From Chryseobacterium jejuense (GTDB lineage Bacteria; Bacteroidota; Bacteroidia; Flavobacteriales; Weeksellaceae): DNA of 64,000 nucleotides. The stretch spans positions 372,001 through 436,000 of the forward strand of contig NZ_FNEG01000002.1 of the NCBI RefSeq assembly GCF_900100075.1, written 5' to 3'. The notes beneath the pieces are model-generated. The model was not told the DNA's origin. It was given only the letters and a program-made list of their open reading frames with translations, and did not search any database. Positions 23,465 to 32,406 of this stretch are shown in pieces. Every line of letters begins with the position of its first letter. Positions within the stretch are counted from its first letter, which is position 1. The translations under genes and the position numbers were made by a program.

Positions 23465-25660
23465 ATGTCAACGTTAAGATTCAAAGCATTAGAAACCCTA
23501 CCATTTAAGGATTTCAGAAAAGATAACTCTGTTGAAATCCCTGCAAAATTATCGGAACTATTCTGTAAAAATGTTTTCTCGGAAGAAACGATGAGAGAAT
23601 ATTTAACAAAAGAAGCATTCGGTTCTATCATGGATGCCATTAAAAAGGGCACTAAGATCCAAAGACATATCGCAGACCAGGTAGCTGTAGCGATGAAAGA
23701 CTGGGCTATGAGCAAAGGAGTAACTCACTATACTCACTGGTTTCAGCCTTTGACAGGGACAACTGCAGAAAAGCACGATTCTTTCTTCACCCCTATTGAA
23801 GGAGGTAGAGCTATTGAAAGATTCAGCGGAAACATGCTAATCCAACAGGAGCCAGATGCATCATCTTTCCCTAACGGAGGAATCAGAAATACTTTTGAAG
23901 CAAGAGGATATACTGCTTGGGATCCTACATCTCCTGCATTTATCATGGGAACTACATTATGTATTCCATCCATCTTCATTTCTTATACCGGAGAGACTTT
24001 AGATTACAAGGCACCTTTATTAAGAGCTTTGAATGCCGTGGATGAAGCTGCAACAAGTGTAATGCAGTATTTTGATAAAAATGTAACTAAGGTAACTCCT
24101 ACTTTAGGTTGGGAGCAAGAATATTTCCTTGTTGATTCAGCGTTATACCAATCACGTCCGGATCTTGTATTAACAGGAAAAACATTATTGGGACACTCTC
24201 CTGCAAAAGGACAACAATTAGATGACCACTACTTCGGTTCTATCCCAACAAGGGTAATGAACTTCATGAAAGAGCTGGAAATTGAGTGTATGAAGCTTGG
24301 AATTCCAGCAACAACAAGACACAACGAGGTAGCTCCAAACCAATTCGAGCTAGCTCCAATGTTTGAAGAAGTAAACGTTGCAGTAGACCACAACTCTCTA
24401 TTGATGGACATCATGGCAAGAGTTGCTCACAAGCACCACTTCCACATCCTATTCCACGAAAAACCATTCGCAGGAGTAAACGGAAGCGGAAAGCACAACA
24501 ACTGGTCTTTAGCTACTGATACTGGAGAAAACCTTTTAAGCCCAGGAAAAAACCCTAAGAAAAACTTACAGTTCTTAACATTCTTCGTGAATACGATTAA
24601 AGCGGTTCATGAATATGCTGACCTCTTAAGAGCAAGTATCGCTTCTGCAAGCAACGATCACAGATTGGGTGCTAACGAAGCTCCACCTGCAATTATCTCC
24701 GTATTCATCGGAACCCAGCTGTTCAGCGTTTTGGAAGAACTTGAAAAGGTAACAAACGGAAAACTATCTCCGGAAGAAAAAACAGAATTAAAATTAAATG
24801 TAGTTGGAAAAATCCCTGAAATTCTATTAGACAACACCGATAGAAACAGAACTTCTCCATTTGCATTTACAGGAAATAAATTTGAAATCAGAGCCGTAGG
24901 ATCATCTGCAAACTGTGCAGAATCTATGACGGTAATGAATACGATTGCGGCAAAACAGCTTAATGATTTCAAAAAAGAAGTTGATGCTCTAGTTGAAACA
25001 GGTCTTAAGAAGGACGAAGCTATCTTTAATGTATTAAGAGAATACATCAAGCAGTGTAAAAACATTATGTTTGAAGGTGACGGATATTCTGATGACTGGG
25101 CAAAAGAAGCTAAGAAAAGAGGATTGAATAACCTTAAAACAACTCCTGAAGCTTTAAAACAGGAAATGGATAAAAAATTCTTAGATCTATATGAAGAAAT
25201 GGGAATTTTCAACCACAGAGAAGTTGAAGCTAGAAATGAAATTAAATTAGAAAAATACTCTACGGTTATTGATATTGAAGCAAGAGTGTTAAGTGATATC
25301 GCAAGAAACCACATCATTCCTTCAGCTTTAAATTATCAGAACAGATTAATTGAAAACGTAAAAGGCCTTAAAGAAATCTTTGGTGACAAAGAATTCAAAT
25401 CTTTGGCAAAAGAACAGATGAGTTTAATTACCAGCATTTCTGAAAATGTTTCTATCATTAAACTTGGTGTTGAAGAACTTCTTAAAGCCAGAGAAGCGGC
25501 AAAAAGCATATCAGACAGCCAAAAGCAGGCAGAAGCATACTGCAACAAAGTAAAACCTTTATTTGACGGAATCAGAGAGGCATCTGATAACCTTGAAATG
25601 ATGGTAGACGATGAGCTTTGGCCGATGACAAAATACAGAGAGATGTTGTTTACAAAATAA
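23465..25660 (+). CDS. glnN: Glutamine synthetase type III
   Basis: A 731-residue enzyme that makes glutamine from glutamate, ammonia and ATP. Length and the N-terminal region (KDFRKDNSVEIPAKLSELF; HYTHWFQPLTGTTAEKHD) identify the large GSIII form common in Bacteroidota and cyanobacteria. Catalytic-core motifs are GWEQEYFLVD, ARVAHKHHFHILFHEKPFAG, NGSGKHNNWSL and the NRTSPFAFTGNKFEIRAVGS segment with substrate and ATP ligands. It is monocistronic with its own inverted-repeat promoter region and a strong terminator, so it is likely controlled by nitrogen status through transcription. It has no type I adenylylation loop. Confidence 0.96.
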   Translation: MSTLRFKALETLPFKDFRKDNSVEIPAKLSELFCKNVFSEETMREYLTKEAFGSIMDAIKKGTKIQRHIADQVAVAMKDWAMSKGVTHYTHWFQPLTGTTAEKHDSFFTPIEGGRAIERFSGNMLIQQEPDASSFPNGGIRNTFEARGYTAWDPTSPAFIMGTTLCIPSIFISYTGETLDYKAPLLRALNAVDEAATSVMQYFDKNVTKVTPTLGWEQEYFLVDSALYQSRPDLVLTGKTLLGHSPAKGQQLDDHYFGSIPTRVMNFMKELEIECMKLGIPATTRHNEVAPNQFELAPMFEEVNVAVDHNSLLMDIMARVAHKHHFHILFHEKPFAGVNGSGKHNNWSLATDTGENLLSPGKNPKKNLQFLTFFVNTIKAVHEYADLLRASIASASNDHRLGANEAPPAIISVFIGTQLFSVLEELEKVTNGKLSPEEKTELKLNVVGKIPEILLDNTDRNRTSPFAFTGNKFEIRAVGSSANCAESMTVMNTIAAKQLNDFKKEVDALVETGLKKDEAIFNVLREYIKQCKNIMFEGDGYSDDWAKEAKKRGLNNLKTTPEALKQEMDKKFLDLYEEMGIFNHREVEARNEIKLEKYSTVIDIEARVLSDIARNHIIPSALNYQNRLIENVKGLKEIFGDKEFKSLAKEQMSLITSISENVSIIKLGVEELLKAREAAKSISDSQKQAEAYCNKVKPLFDGIREASDNLEMMVDDELWPMTKYREMLFTK

Positions 25661-25683
25661 CTCTGTAAAGTTCCATATTAGTT

Positions 25684-25714
25684 AAATTCCTCAGTTTTTC
25701 TGAGGAATTTTTTA
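25684..25714 (+). terminator. Terminator of glutamine synthetase
   Basis: Perfect 11-bp stem AAATTCCTCAG / CTGAGGAATTT with a T5 loop, followed by T's. Confidence 0.92.
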
Positions 25715-25980
25715 TTATCCCACCTTTCATGATGATGGATTCTCTTTGTTAAGATTTTATAGTTTCTTACTTAAAACAAATTTTCCAGATCAGATTTTAT
25801 ATGGAAAAGAGACTTAAGATGTAAGAGTATTTGCAAAAACCCCACAAAACCCTATCAACACAGAGTTTCTCAATAATTTATTTTACTTTTTTAACAACCT
25901 TGAAAATTAGAGTTTTAAATTACAAAACGTGATTTATAGAAGAAAATCGATAGATTTTGTTAAAGAATCTTAATAAAAAA

Positions 25981-26022
25981 AACCGCAGGCTTGCCAAAAA
26001 TAGGCAGTTGCGGTTTATTTTT
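25981..26022. terminator. Orphan terminator-like hairpin
   Basis: AACCGCA / TGCGGTT outer stem with inner TGCC / GGCA pairing, flanked by an A-run before and a T-run after, so it could work in both directions. No gene ends near it: the nearest stop is 320 nt upstream and already has a terminator. Confidence 0.65.
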
Positions 26023-26167
26023 CTTTAACATATGTAAACAATATGTTAAATAGTGTTAAAATAAGATCCTGACAATTATCATATCAGGGGTCTTTTACTC
26101 GGAATCTCTACTTTTGTATTGCTTTTGAAAATAAATATTCCCTTTTAACACGGTTAATCAAATATAT

Positions 26168-26878
26168 ATGAAGAAAAGAGTTTTGTTTTATTTAGTTGCT
26201 TTAGTTACTACAGTATCATTGCAATCGTGTGCTACCAATTATGTAGTGTCAAAACCAGCAACTTACAGTAAAGAATACAAAACAGATGCCAAACTAGCTT
26301 CTATTGATAACAAAAAAATGGAGCAGGATAAGCAGAAATTAATCGACTCTTTTCTTGCTGAAAAGGCCGCATCTATAGCAAATGCTAAAAAAGCTGTTAA
26401 GAATTCTGAGATTGCAAAAGCAATCAAACACAATAAAACCATTGACGGTATCCTTGAAGAAGCTGAAACATACCTAGGAACTCCTTACAGATATGGAGGA
26501 ACTACAAGAAGAGGTATTGATTGTTCAGCTTTCGTTCTTTCTGTTTTCGGAGCTGCAGCAGGTCTTACTTTACCAAGAGTAGCGGCTTCTCAGGCTCAGG
26601 AGGGTGAAAGAATTGAAAAAGGAGAATTACAGAAAGGAGACTTAATCTTCTTTTCTCACGGAAGAAGAATTTCTCACGTAGGTATTGTAGAAAGTGTTAC
26701 TGAAGAAGGAGAAATCAAATTTATTCACGCAGCAACATCTAAAGGAGTAATGGTTTCTTCACTGAATGATTCTTATTGGGGACCTAAATTCAGATTCGCA
26801 AAAAGAGTAATCAATGCAGAAGGAGAAGCTTACAACAATCTAGCTTCTACTACTCAAGCTACACCAGCAAATTTTTAA
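26168..26878 (+). CDS. NlpC/P60 (C40) peptidase lipoprotein
   Basis: A 236-residue lipoprotein with a signal peptide and lipobox SLQSC (lipid on Cys21), a Lys/Ala-rich linker to residue 95, and a C40 domain. The catalytic triad is visible: GIDCSAFVLS with Cys119, SHVGIVES with His170, and FIHAAT with His187. The enzyme should cut D-Glu-diaminopimelate (or related) bonds in peptidoglycan stem peptides, in remodelling or recycling at the outer membrane. It is monocistronic, with TACTTTTG 52 nt upstream and a terminator at 26908. Confidence 0.92.
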   Translation: MKKRVLFYLVALVTTVSLQSCATNYVVSKPATYSKEYKTDAKLASIDNKKMEQDKQKLIDSFLAEKAASIANAKKAVKNSEIAKAIKHNKTIDGILEEAETYLGTPYRYGGTTRRGIDCSAFVLSVFGAAAGLTLPRVAASQAQEGERIEKGELQKGDLIFFSHGRRISHVGIVESVTEEGEIKFIHAATSKGVMVSSLNDSYWGPKFRFAKRVINAEGEAYNNLASTTQATPANF

Positions 26879-26907
26879 TTTTATAAATAATTGATTTAAA
26901 TAATGAA

Positions 26908-26936
26908 GTCATCAGAATTCTGATGGCTTTTTTATG
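26908..26936 (+). terminator. Terminator of the NlpC/P60 gene
   Basis: Stem GTCATCAG / CTGATGGC (one G-T pair), loop AATT, then a T-run. Confidence 0.88.
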
Positions 26937-26958
26937 TATCATACTCTCTTATTAAGCT

Positions 26959-27009
26959 TTGGCTAAAGCCAATGGAACAGATTGATATAAAAAAGCGGGC
27001 TAAAGCCCG
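26959..27009. repeat. Pair of GGCTAAAGCC palindromes
   Basis: TTGGCTAAAGCCAA (26959-26972) and CGGGCTAAAGCCCG (26996-27009) share the core GGCTAAAGCC, 23 nt apart. From memory, such units are dispersed extragenic repeats in Chryseobacterium and relatives. No transposase is nearby. Confidence 0.7.
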
Positions 27010-27089
27010 TTTCTATTGAATTTTATTATTGATTATAGTAAGGTTCTTTTATTAAAAAACCTTGACGTCTTAGCATTACCTTTTAAAAC

Positions 27090-27671
27090 CTAGCTATTTC
27101 TGTCTATTTCAATATCTAACTTATACAACAGCCCATAGACTTCCGAAAGCGAAAATTTAGCCTTTTTAAGCTTATTTAAAGCAGGATCTATAGAATAGTT
27201 AACAGAAGTTCTAAAATCTGCTTTTTCAAGATTAGTAGTCTCAAAAACGGCCCCTGAAAGATCACAGTTATTAAAGACAGCACCAAAAAGGTCACATTCT
27301 GCAAAATCCACCTCAATCAGTTTAGAGTTCTTAAAAAGAGTTTTCTTTATGGATGTCTGGTAGAAGACAGAATTATTAAGCACACAGCCATCGAACTTAA
27401 AAGACAAACCAAAGGCATTACAATCATTAAAAGGCAGGCCCAGCATTTTACATTCCATAAAAAGAACATCCCGAAAAGCTGCCGAGGTAAGCTTTGTCAT
27501 ACTGAGGTTACAACCTACAAATTCGCAGTCTGTAAAACTAAACCCGGATAGGTTTCCATATTCAAAACTGCAATTCTTAAAGGTACAGTTCTCATACTCT
27601 CCTTTTTCCAATGGAAATTGCGTAAAATCTGTATTTTCAAAATGTTGATCTGAGATATAAGTATCTTTCAT
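27090..27671 (-). CDS. Pentapeptide-repeat protein
   Basis: A 193-residue protein built of pentapeptide repeats (A/C-D/N-L/F-x-x), for example CTFKNCSFEYGNLSGFSF, FAECDLFGAVFNNCDL and TTNLEKADFRTSV, which fold into a right-handed quadrilateral helix. Many repeats carry Cys at the first position. The C-terminus (SIDPALNKLKKAKFS, then LYKLDIEID) is a typical cap. Related folds (Qnr, MfpA) mimic DNA and protect gyrase, but this protein is shorter than Qnr and lacks its two loops, so resistance function is not supported. No signal peptide. Confidence 0.85.
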   Translation of the reverse strand: MKDTYISDQHFENTDFTQFPLEKGEYENCTFKNCSFEYGNLSGFSFTDCEFVGCNLSMTKLTSAAFRDVLFMECKMLGLPFNDCNAFGLSFKFDGCVLNNSVFYQTSIKKTLFKNSKLIEVDFAECDLFGAVFNNCDLSGAVFETTNLEKADFRTSVNYSIDPALNKLKKAKFSLSEVYGLLYKLDIEIDRNS

Positions 27672-27753
27672 AAAAAGTAATGATTTATAGGTATAACAAT
27701 AGCCTCCACAAATTTTGCAGATCTAAAAGTAAGGTAAATCGTTTTGGAAATAG

Positions 27754-28983
27754 CTATACTAAGCTGTTCTTGTCCGAATAATTAAGTTTAAAGAAAATAA
27801 AAGTCATCATGGAAAAGGCCAACAAAGAACTTCCACCATAACTAAAATAAGGAAGTGGAATTCCTACCGTTGGGAAAAGCCCCATAACCATTCCTAAATT
27901 GATAGAAAAGTGCATTAAAAGGATCGAAGCAAAACAAAACCCAAATACGCGGTTAAAAGTTGACTTCTGCCGTTCTGCAAGGTAATAGATTCGTCCGATG
28001 TATACCATGTAGCATAAAATAAGGATAGCACTTCCCAGGAATCCCCACTCTTCTCCTACGGTACAGAAAATATAATCAGTTTCCTGTTCTGGAACGAATT
28101 TCCCCTGAGTAACCGAACCTTCACGGTATCCTTTTCCTAAAAGTCCTCCAGATCCAATTGCTGTTTTGGAATATAATAAGTTGTATCCCGAAGTATCTCT
28201 AAATGCTTTTTCACCTTTATAAAGAACCTCAATTCTTTCTCTCTGGTGTTTAGGCAGCTTTTCTAAAATATAAGGAGAACCAAACGCTAGTCCACATAAT
28301 AGAAGAATAGATCCTGAAATTCCGGAGATTGAAATTACATCCCAGGACATTCTATGGTAATTCATCGCGATCAAAACGCCGGCAATTAGTAAAATAGCTC
28401 CAGCTACATACACTGGCGGAATTGCTAAAGCCACCAAAAAAACAGCTGCGAAAATGAAACCTATCCCAAATAACCAACCACTCAATCCTTCCCTGTATAA
28501 AGCAATAAAATATGCAATGAATACAAGCATAGATCCTACATCCGGAATAGCCAGCACTACCACAGCCGGAATACCAATAATTCCTAAAGCAGTAAGTAAA
28601 GATTTTCTATTCTTAAGATTAAAATCGGGGCCTGAAACATAGTTGGCCAACATTAACGCTGTACCAATTTTCGCAAATTCTACAGGCTGCATGGTAAAAC
28701 TTCCGAACTTATACCAGTTCTTCTGCCCCAAAATTTCTTTACCAAAAGGAAAAAGCCCTACCAGTAAGAGTACCCCGCCTATATAAATAATACCTGCCAT
28801 ATTTTCGAAGAACTTACTTCTTCCCACAAATATGATAAGCCCTACAAACACAGAGATACAGAAGAACATCAACTGTTTTTCTCCAAGCTTCTGGTCAACA
28901 CTGTAAATATTTGCAATAGCAAAGATGCAAAGCATGAAATACAGTCCTAGACCTAATTTATCTATTCCTTCTGTCCATTTCAT
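27754..28983 (-). CDS. rodA: Rod-shape SEDS glycosyltransferase RodA
   Basis: A 409-residue inner-membrane protein with about ten transmembrane segments, a peptidoglycan polymerase of the SEDS family that works with PBP2 in cell elongation. Family motifs include KIGTALMLANYVS, the EQETDYIFCTVGEEWGFLG loop and the C-terminal GIPLPYFSYGGSSLL. It overlaps mrdA by 4 nt and is the last gene of the mreB-mreC-mreD-mrdA-rodA operon. Confidence 0.96.
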   Translation of the reverse strand: MKWTEGIDKLGLGLYFMLCIFAIANIYSVDQKLGEKQLMFFCISVFVGLIIFVGRSKFFENMAGIIYIGGVLLLVGLFPFGKEILGQKNWYKFGSFTMQPVEFAKIGTALMLANYVSGPDFNLKNRKSLLTALGIIGIPAVVVLAIPDVGSMLVFIAYFIALYREGLSGWLFGIGFIFAAVFLVALAIPPVYVAGAILLIAGVLIAMNYHRMSWDVISISGISGSILLLCGLAFGSPYILEKLPKHQRERIEVLYKGEKAFRDTSGYNLLYSKTAIGSGGLLGKGYREGSVTQGKFVPEQETDYIFCTVGEEWGFLGSAILILCYMVYIGRIYYLAERQKSTFNRVFGFCFASILLMHFSINLGMVMGLFPTVGIPLPYFSYGGSSLLAFSMMTFIFFKLNYSDKNSLV

Positions 28984-31028
28984 TGCTTTACAGGTTTTTT
29001 AGCAGTGTTATTATTTTTAGCCTTCTCTTCGTCTATTTTCTTTTGGAGCTTGGCTTTTTGTTGCTTAACCAATTCCAGACTATCCTTTATTCTTTTTTGT
29101 TTAATGGAGTCAGGTTTAGGGTCTTTATAAAGCCCTTTACGTTTTAAATCTGCAATCCATTGTCTTTTGTATTCCGGCATGAAACTCGAGGTAATCATTT
29201 TCTTGTACAGATTTTCTCTTTTCAAATCTCCGGTAATATATTTTTCAGCAATCACTGTACAAGCCGGCCCAGCCCAAGTAGCTCCAAATCCTGCATGCTC
29301 CATTACTGCCACAACAACAATTTTAGGTTTATCAGCAGGGGCAATTAATACAAAGATAGAGTTATCTTTTCCTTGCGGAACCTGTGCTGTTCCTGTTTTA
29401 GCTAGCTGTGTAAAATCATTGGATTTCAATCCTCTTGCCGTTCCTCTCAAAACTACGGCTTCCATACCTTTTAAAACAGGATCAAAATGTTTTGGATCTA
29501 CTAACGTTTTATGTTTAACCTTAAATCTTGGATCAGGATTTGCCTTTCCGTCAATTGCTTTTACAATATGAGGCGTGTAATACCAACCTCTATTAGCGAT
29601 AGCGGCCACATAATTGGCCAACTGAATAGGTGTTACCAAAACGTCTCCCTGTCCCATTCCATTATAAATAGCACCGGTTGACATTTCATCCCAGTTTTTA
29701 AAATCAGTTTTCTGGGATCCACTTGCTTTCATGATGGCTTTAAACCTTTTCTCATAAAAGTCTCCAGAAGGTATTCTCCCCTTCGCCCCAACAGCAAAGT
29801 CATTATTTAAAAACTCTCCAACTCCAAAACTACTCATAATCTCTTTCCATTCATCAACACCTTTTGAAGGATTTCCAGGATATTTTTTGATGATAGCAAT
29901 AAATGCATAGGTAAAGAAACAGTTACTGGAAACCTGAATAGAAGGAATAAGCGGATCTGCTCCACCATGTCCTTTAATCCTTTTCCCTTTATAGAAAAAC
30001 CCACCTCCACAAGGGAAAATAGTTTTATCAGTCATTACTCCCATTTGCATTGCAGCCAGGGCAGTTAATAATTTAAAAGTGGAACCTGGAGGATAACCTG
30101 CCTGTAAAGAACGGTCAAAAGTTGGCTTATTTTCATAAAGCGTATCTTTTGACAGGGCGTATAAGTTTTTAGATTTATAAGGTCCGGTGAAAAGATTCGG
30201 GTCAATATCTGGTCCGGTTGCTGCAACTAATACTTCTCCGTTATTCGGGTCTATCGCTACAACTGCACCGTGTTTATTAACAAGCATTTCTTCAGCAGTT
30301 CTCTGAAGATCATAATCAATAGTCAGGGTAATATCTTTACCAGTAACTACATCTTTATCCAAAGTTCCGTTTTTATAAGATCCGATATTTCGGAGCCTGA
30401 TGTCTTTTTGGATATACTTCATCCCTTTTACCCCACGAAGCTCTTTTTCATATGACTTTTCTACTCCTGTTTTCCCGATAAAATCTCCAGGTAAATAGTA
30501 GATAGAGTCTTTTTTAATCTCTTTTTCATTTACTTCACTGGTATACCCCAAAAGATTTCCGGAAGTAGATACTTCGTATTGACGCTGAGGTCTCTGTACA
30601 ATATTAAACGCCGGATATTTAAAAATAATCTCCTGCACTCTTGCGATATCTTCTCTGCTGAGATCCTTTAAAAAAGTCATAGGAGTCAGCTTAGAATAAT
30701 ACTTTTCTTTTTTAATAAAATTGATCTTATTGATGAAGTCCGCTTTAGAGATCTTCATCAGACTGCAAAAGCCTAATGTATCAAAATCAGGCTTCATTAA
30801 ACCTTGGGTAAAGGAAACTTCATAAGCAGGCTGGTTTCCTACCATGATCTTCCCATTACGGTCAAAAATAACTCCTCGCTGAGGAATTACATATTCAATT
30901 TTAATGGAAGTGTTGGCTGCATTCAGTGCATAACGGTCTGTAAACAGCTGTAAATAAGCAAGCCTCGCTACAAAAATAAGAGCGATTACAACAAGGACGG
31001 AAAAAATTTTTAAATAACGTGTGTTCAA
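28980..31028 (-). CDS. mrdA: Penicillin-binding protein 2
   Basis: A 682-residue class B transpeptidase that cross-links new glycan strands in the elongation complex. It has an N-terminal membrane anchor, a dimerisation domain and the three penicillin-binding motifs: PGSTFKLL (SxxK with the active Ser), SSNCFF (SxN) and AKTGTAQ (KTG). The C-terminus is a Lys/Asp-rich tail of about 60 residues after the catalytic domain, longer than in E. coli. It overlaps rodA and mreD by 4 nt each, so translation is coupled. Confidence 0.96.
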   Translation of the reverse strand: MNTRYLKIFSVLVVIALIFVARLAYLQLFTDRYALNAANTSIKIEYVIPQRGVIFDRNGKIMVGNQPAYEVSFTQGLMKPDFDTLGFCSLMKISKADFINKINFIKKEKYYSKLTPMTFLKDLSREDIARVQEIIFKYPAFNIVQRPQRQYEVSTSGNLLGYTSEVNEKEIKKDSIYYLPGDFIGKTGVEKSYEKELRGVKGMKYIQKDIRLRNIGSYKNGTLDKDVVTGKDITLTIDYDLQRTAEEMLVNKHGAVVAIDPNNGEVLVAATGPDIDPNLFTGPYKSKNLYALSKDTLYENKPTFDRSLQAGYPPGSTFKLLTALAAMQMGVMTDKTIFPCGGGFFYKGKRIKGHGGADPLIPSIQVSSNCFFTYAFIAIIKKYPGNPSKGVDEWKEIMSSFGVGEFLNNDFAVGAKGRIPSGDFYEKRFKAIMKASGSQKTDFKNWDEMSTGAIYNGMGQGDVLVTPIQLANYVAAIANRGWYYTPHIVKAIDGKANPDPRFKVKHKTLVDPKHFDPVLKGMEAVVLRGTARGLKSNDFTQLAKTGTAQVPQGKDNSIFVLIAPADKPKIVVVAVMEHAGFGATWAGPACTVIAEKYITGDLKRENLYKKMITSSFMPEYKRQWIADLKRKGLYKDPKPDSIKQKRIKDSLELVKQQKAKLQKKIDEEKAKNNNTAKKPVKQ

Positions 31029-31531
31029 ACTTTTTGTTTGATTTTAAATATTAATGCGTAGATAACGATAAATATAAACGAAATTACACTAGTTACCAAA
31101 ACATTAAATAATATTTCAAAAAACCTGCTAAACTTAAAGAACTCAATATATTGTACTAAAAGCTGATGCAGGAAGATACTTGAAAATAAAAACAGCAAAA
31201 ACTGCGCCCATTGAAGGGACTGAAAAGAGAAAAAGTCTGTAGAGGTATCTGTAGACGTTCTGAATATCAACGTTCTGAAATAAGCAATCAACGTTGTTGC
31301 AAAAGCATTAATCCCCCATGTATTAAGGAATCCATCTACAGAAAGTCCTATTAAAAAGCTTAGTGCTAAGAACTGAAATTTATTTCTGAAAAAAGGATAG
31401 AACATGACAAATACAGGATATAATACCGGAGTATATTTCCCAAAAATAGTAATTCTGTTCAATACAAAAATCTGTAATGCAACAAGAAAAATCATGATTA
31501 ATATATCGGTAAATAAAGTCCTGCTAATCAT
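31025..31531 (-). CDS. mreD: Rod shape-determining protein MreD
   Basis: A 168-residue integral membrane protein with five or six membrane segments and almost no loops, as is usual for MreD of Bacteroidota. Identification rests on size, topology and position between mreC (8-nt overlap) and mrdA (4-nt overlap). It is the membrane partner of MreC in the elongasome. Confidence 0.9.
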   Translation of the reverse strand: MISRTLFTDILIMIFLVALQIFVLNRITIFGKYTPVLYPVFVMFYPFFRNKFQFLALSFLIGLSVDGFLNTWGINAFATTLIAYFRTLIFRTSTDTSTDFFSFQSLQWAQFLLFLFSSIFLHQLLVQYIEFFKFSRFFEILFNVLVTSVISFIFIVIYALIFKIKQKV

Positions 31532-32378
31532 TTTCCTTTTTTATTACAGCTTGCATCGTGTCCTGAATTTTCTGCACTTCGGCTTTTTTCAGATTTTTCA
31601 CGACATACACTTTATTCAACGCTCCCATTTTTTCACTCAGCTCCACAGAAATATCCCAGAAACCGGTTTTATTATCTACTGAATATCCGGCAATAGTTCC
31701 AATCATCACCCCTTTCGGGAAGATAGCTGATTTACCGTCTGTAACAACAGAATCTCCTACTTTTAAAGCAACATATTTAGGAATATCTGCAAGGTGCATT
31801 ACCCTGGAGTTATCCCCATTCCATGTTAACGTTCCAAAATATCCGGAATTTTTCAGGGCTGCATTAATTCTGATCGTATTAACGCTCAATACAGATTGAA
31901 CCAATGCATAACTGTCTGTAGAATTGATAACAATCCCCGCAATACCTCTAGGTGCCATTACCCCCATCTGAGGGAAGACTCCATCTCTACGGCCACGGTT
32001 GATTGTAAAATAGTTATTTCTTCTGTTGATACTGTTGAAAACAATTTCACCATCAACAAAAGTATAGATCTGACCACCTCCAATGGTATCATGCACTCTT
32101 TTGAAAACAGGATTCTTTGTTCCATCTTTTCCATAGAGTTCTGCCATAAGAGCTTTATTCTGAACAACAAGATCTTCATTGATCTGTTTTAGCTTCAGAT
32201 AAGAAACTCCCTCGTCGATATACCCGGAAATCCATGAATTTAACGCAGCCGTTTGGCCCGCAATCCAGGATCTCTGCATGGCATTTCTAGAGAATATCAG
32301 AACCAGAGCAATAATTTGCAGGAATATAAAGAAGACAAAAAGTGTGTTCTTCGAAAATAATCTCAGCAAAAATCCCAT
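31524..32378 (-). CDS. mreC: Rod shape-determining protein MreC
   Basis: A 284-residue bitopic protein with one N-terminal membrane segment (FVFFIFLQIIALVLIF), a short coiled coil (residues about 60-80), and the two beta-barrel MreC core domain, recognised by NYFTINRGRRDGVFPQMGV and GDSVVTDGKSAIFPKGV. It scaffolds PBP2 and MreD in the periplasm. It overlaps mreD by 8 nt and lies 28 nt after mreB. Confidence 0.95.
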   Translation of the reverse strand: MGFLLRLFSKNTLFVFFIFLQIIALVLIFSRNAMQRSWIAGQTAALNSWISGYIDEGVSYLKLKQINEDLVVQNKALMAELYGKDGTKNPVFKRVHDTIGGGQIYTFVDGEIVFNSINRRNNYFTINRGRRDGVFPQMGVMAPRGIAGIVINSTDSYALVQSVLSVNTIRINAALKNSGYFGTLTWNGDNSRVMHLADIPKYVALKVGDSVVTDGKSAIFPKGVMIGTIAGYSVDNKTGFWDISVELSEKMGALNKVYVVKNLKKAEVQKIQDTMQAVIKKEND

Positions 32379-32406
32379 TCAGATATATAGTCGTAAAAAG
32401 TTAAAA

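Larger units (their letters stand above)
25661..26167. other. Intergenic region of 507 bases
   Basis: It contains the glutamine synthetase terminator (25684-25714), about 250 bases of AT-rich DNA without a plausible reading frame, a strong hairpin at 25981-26022, and the -7 element TACTTTTG at 26109-26116 for the NlpC/P60 gene. An untranslated small RNA ending at the hairpin is possible. Confidence 0.6.

Noticed and set aside
27090..27671. Qnr-type quinolone resistance gene
   Set aside because: It is a pentapeptide-repeat protein but shorter than Qnr and without Qnr loops; no resistance context.
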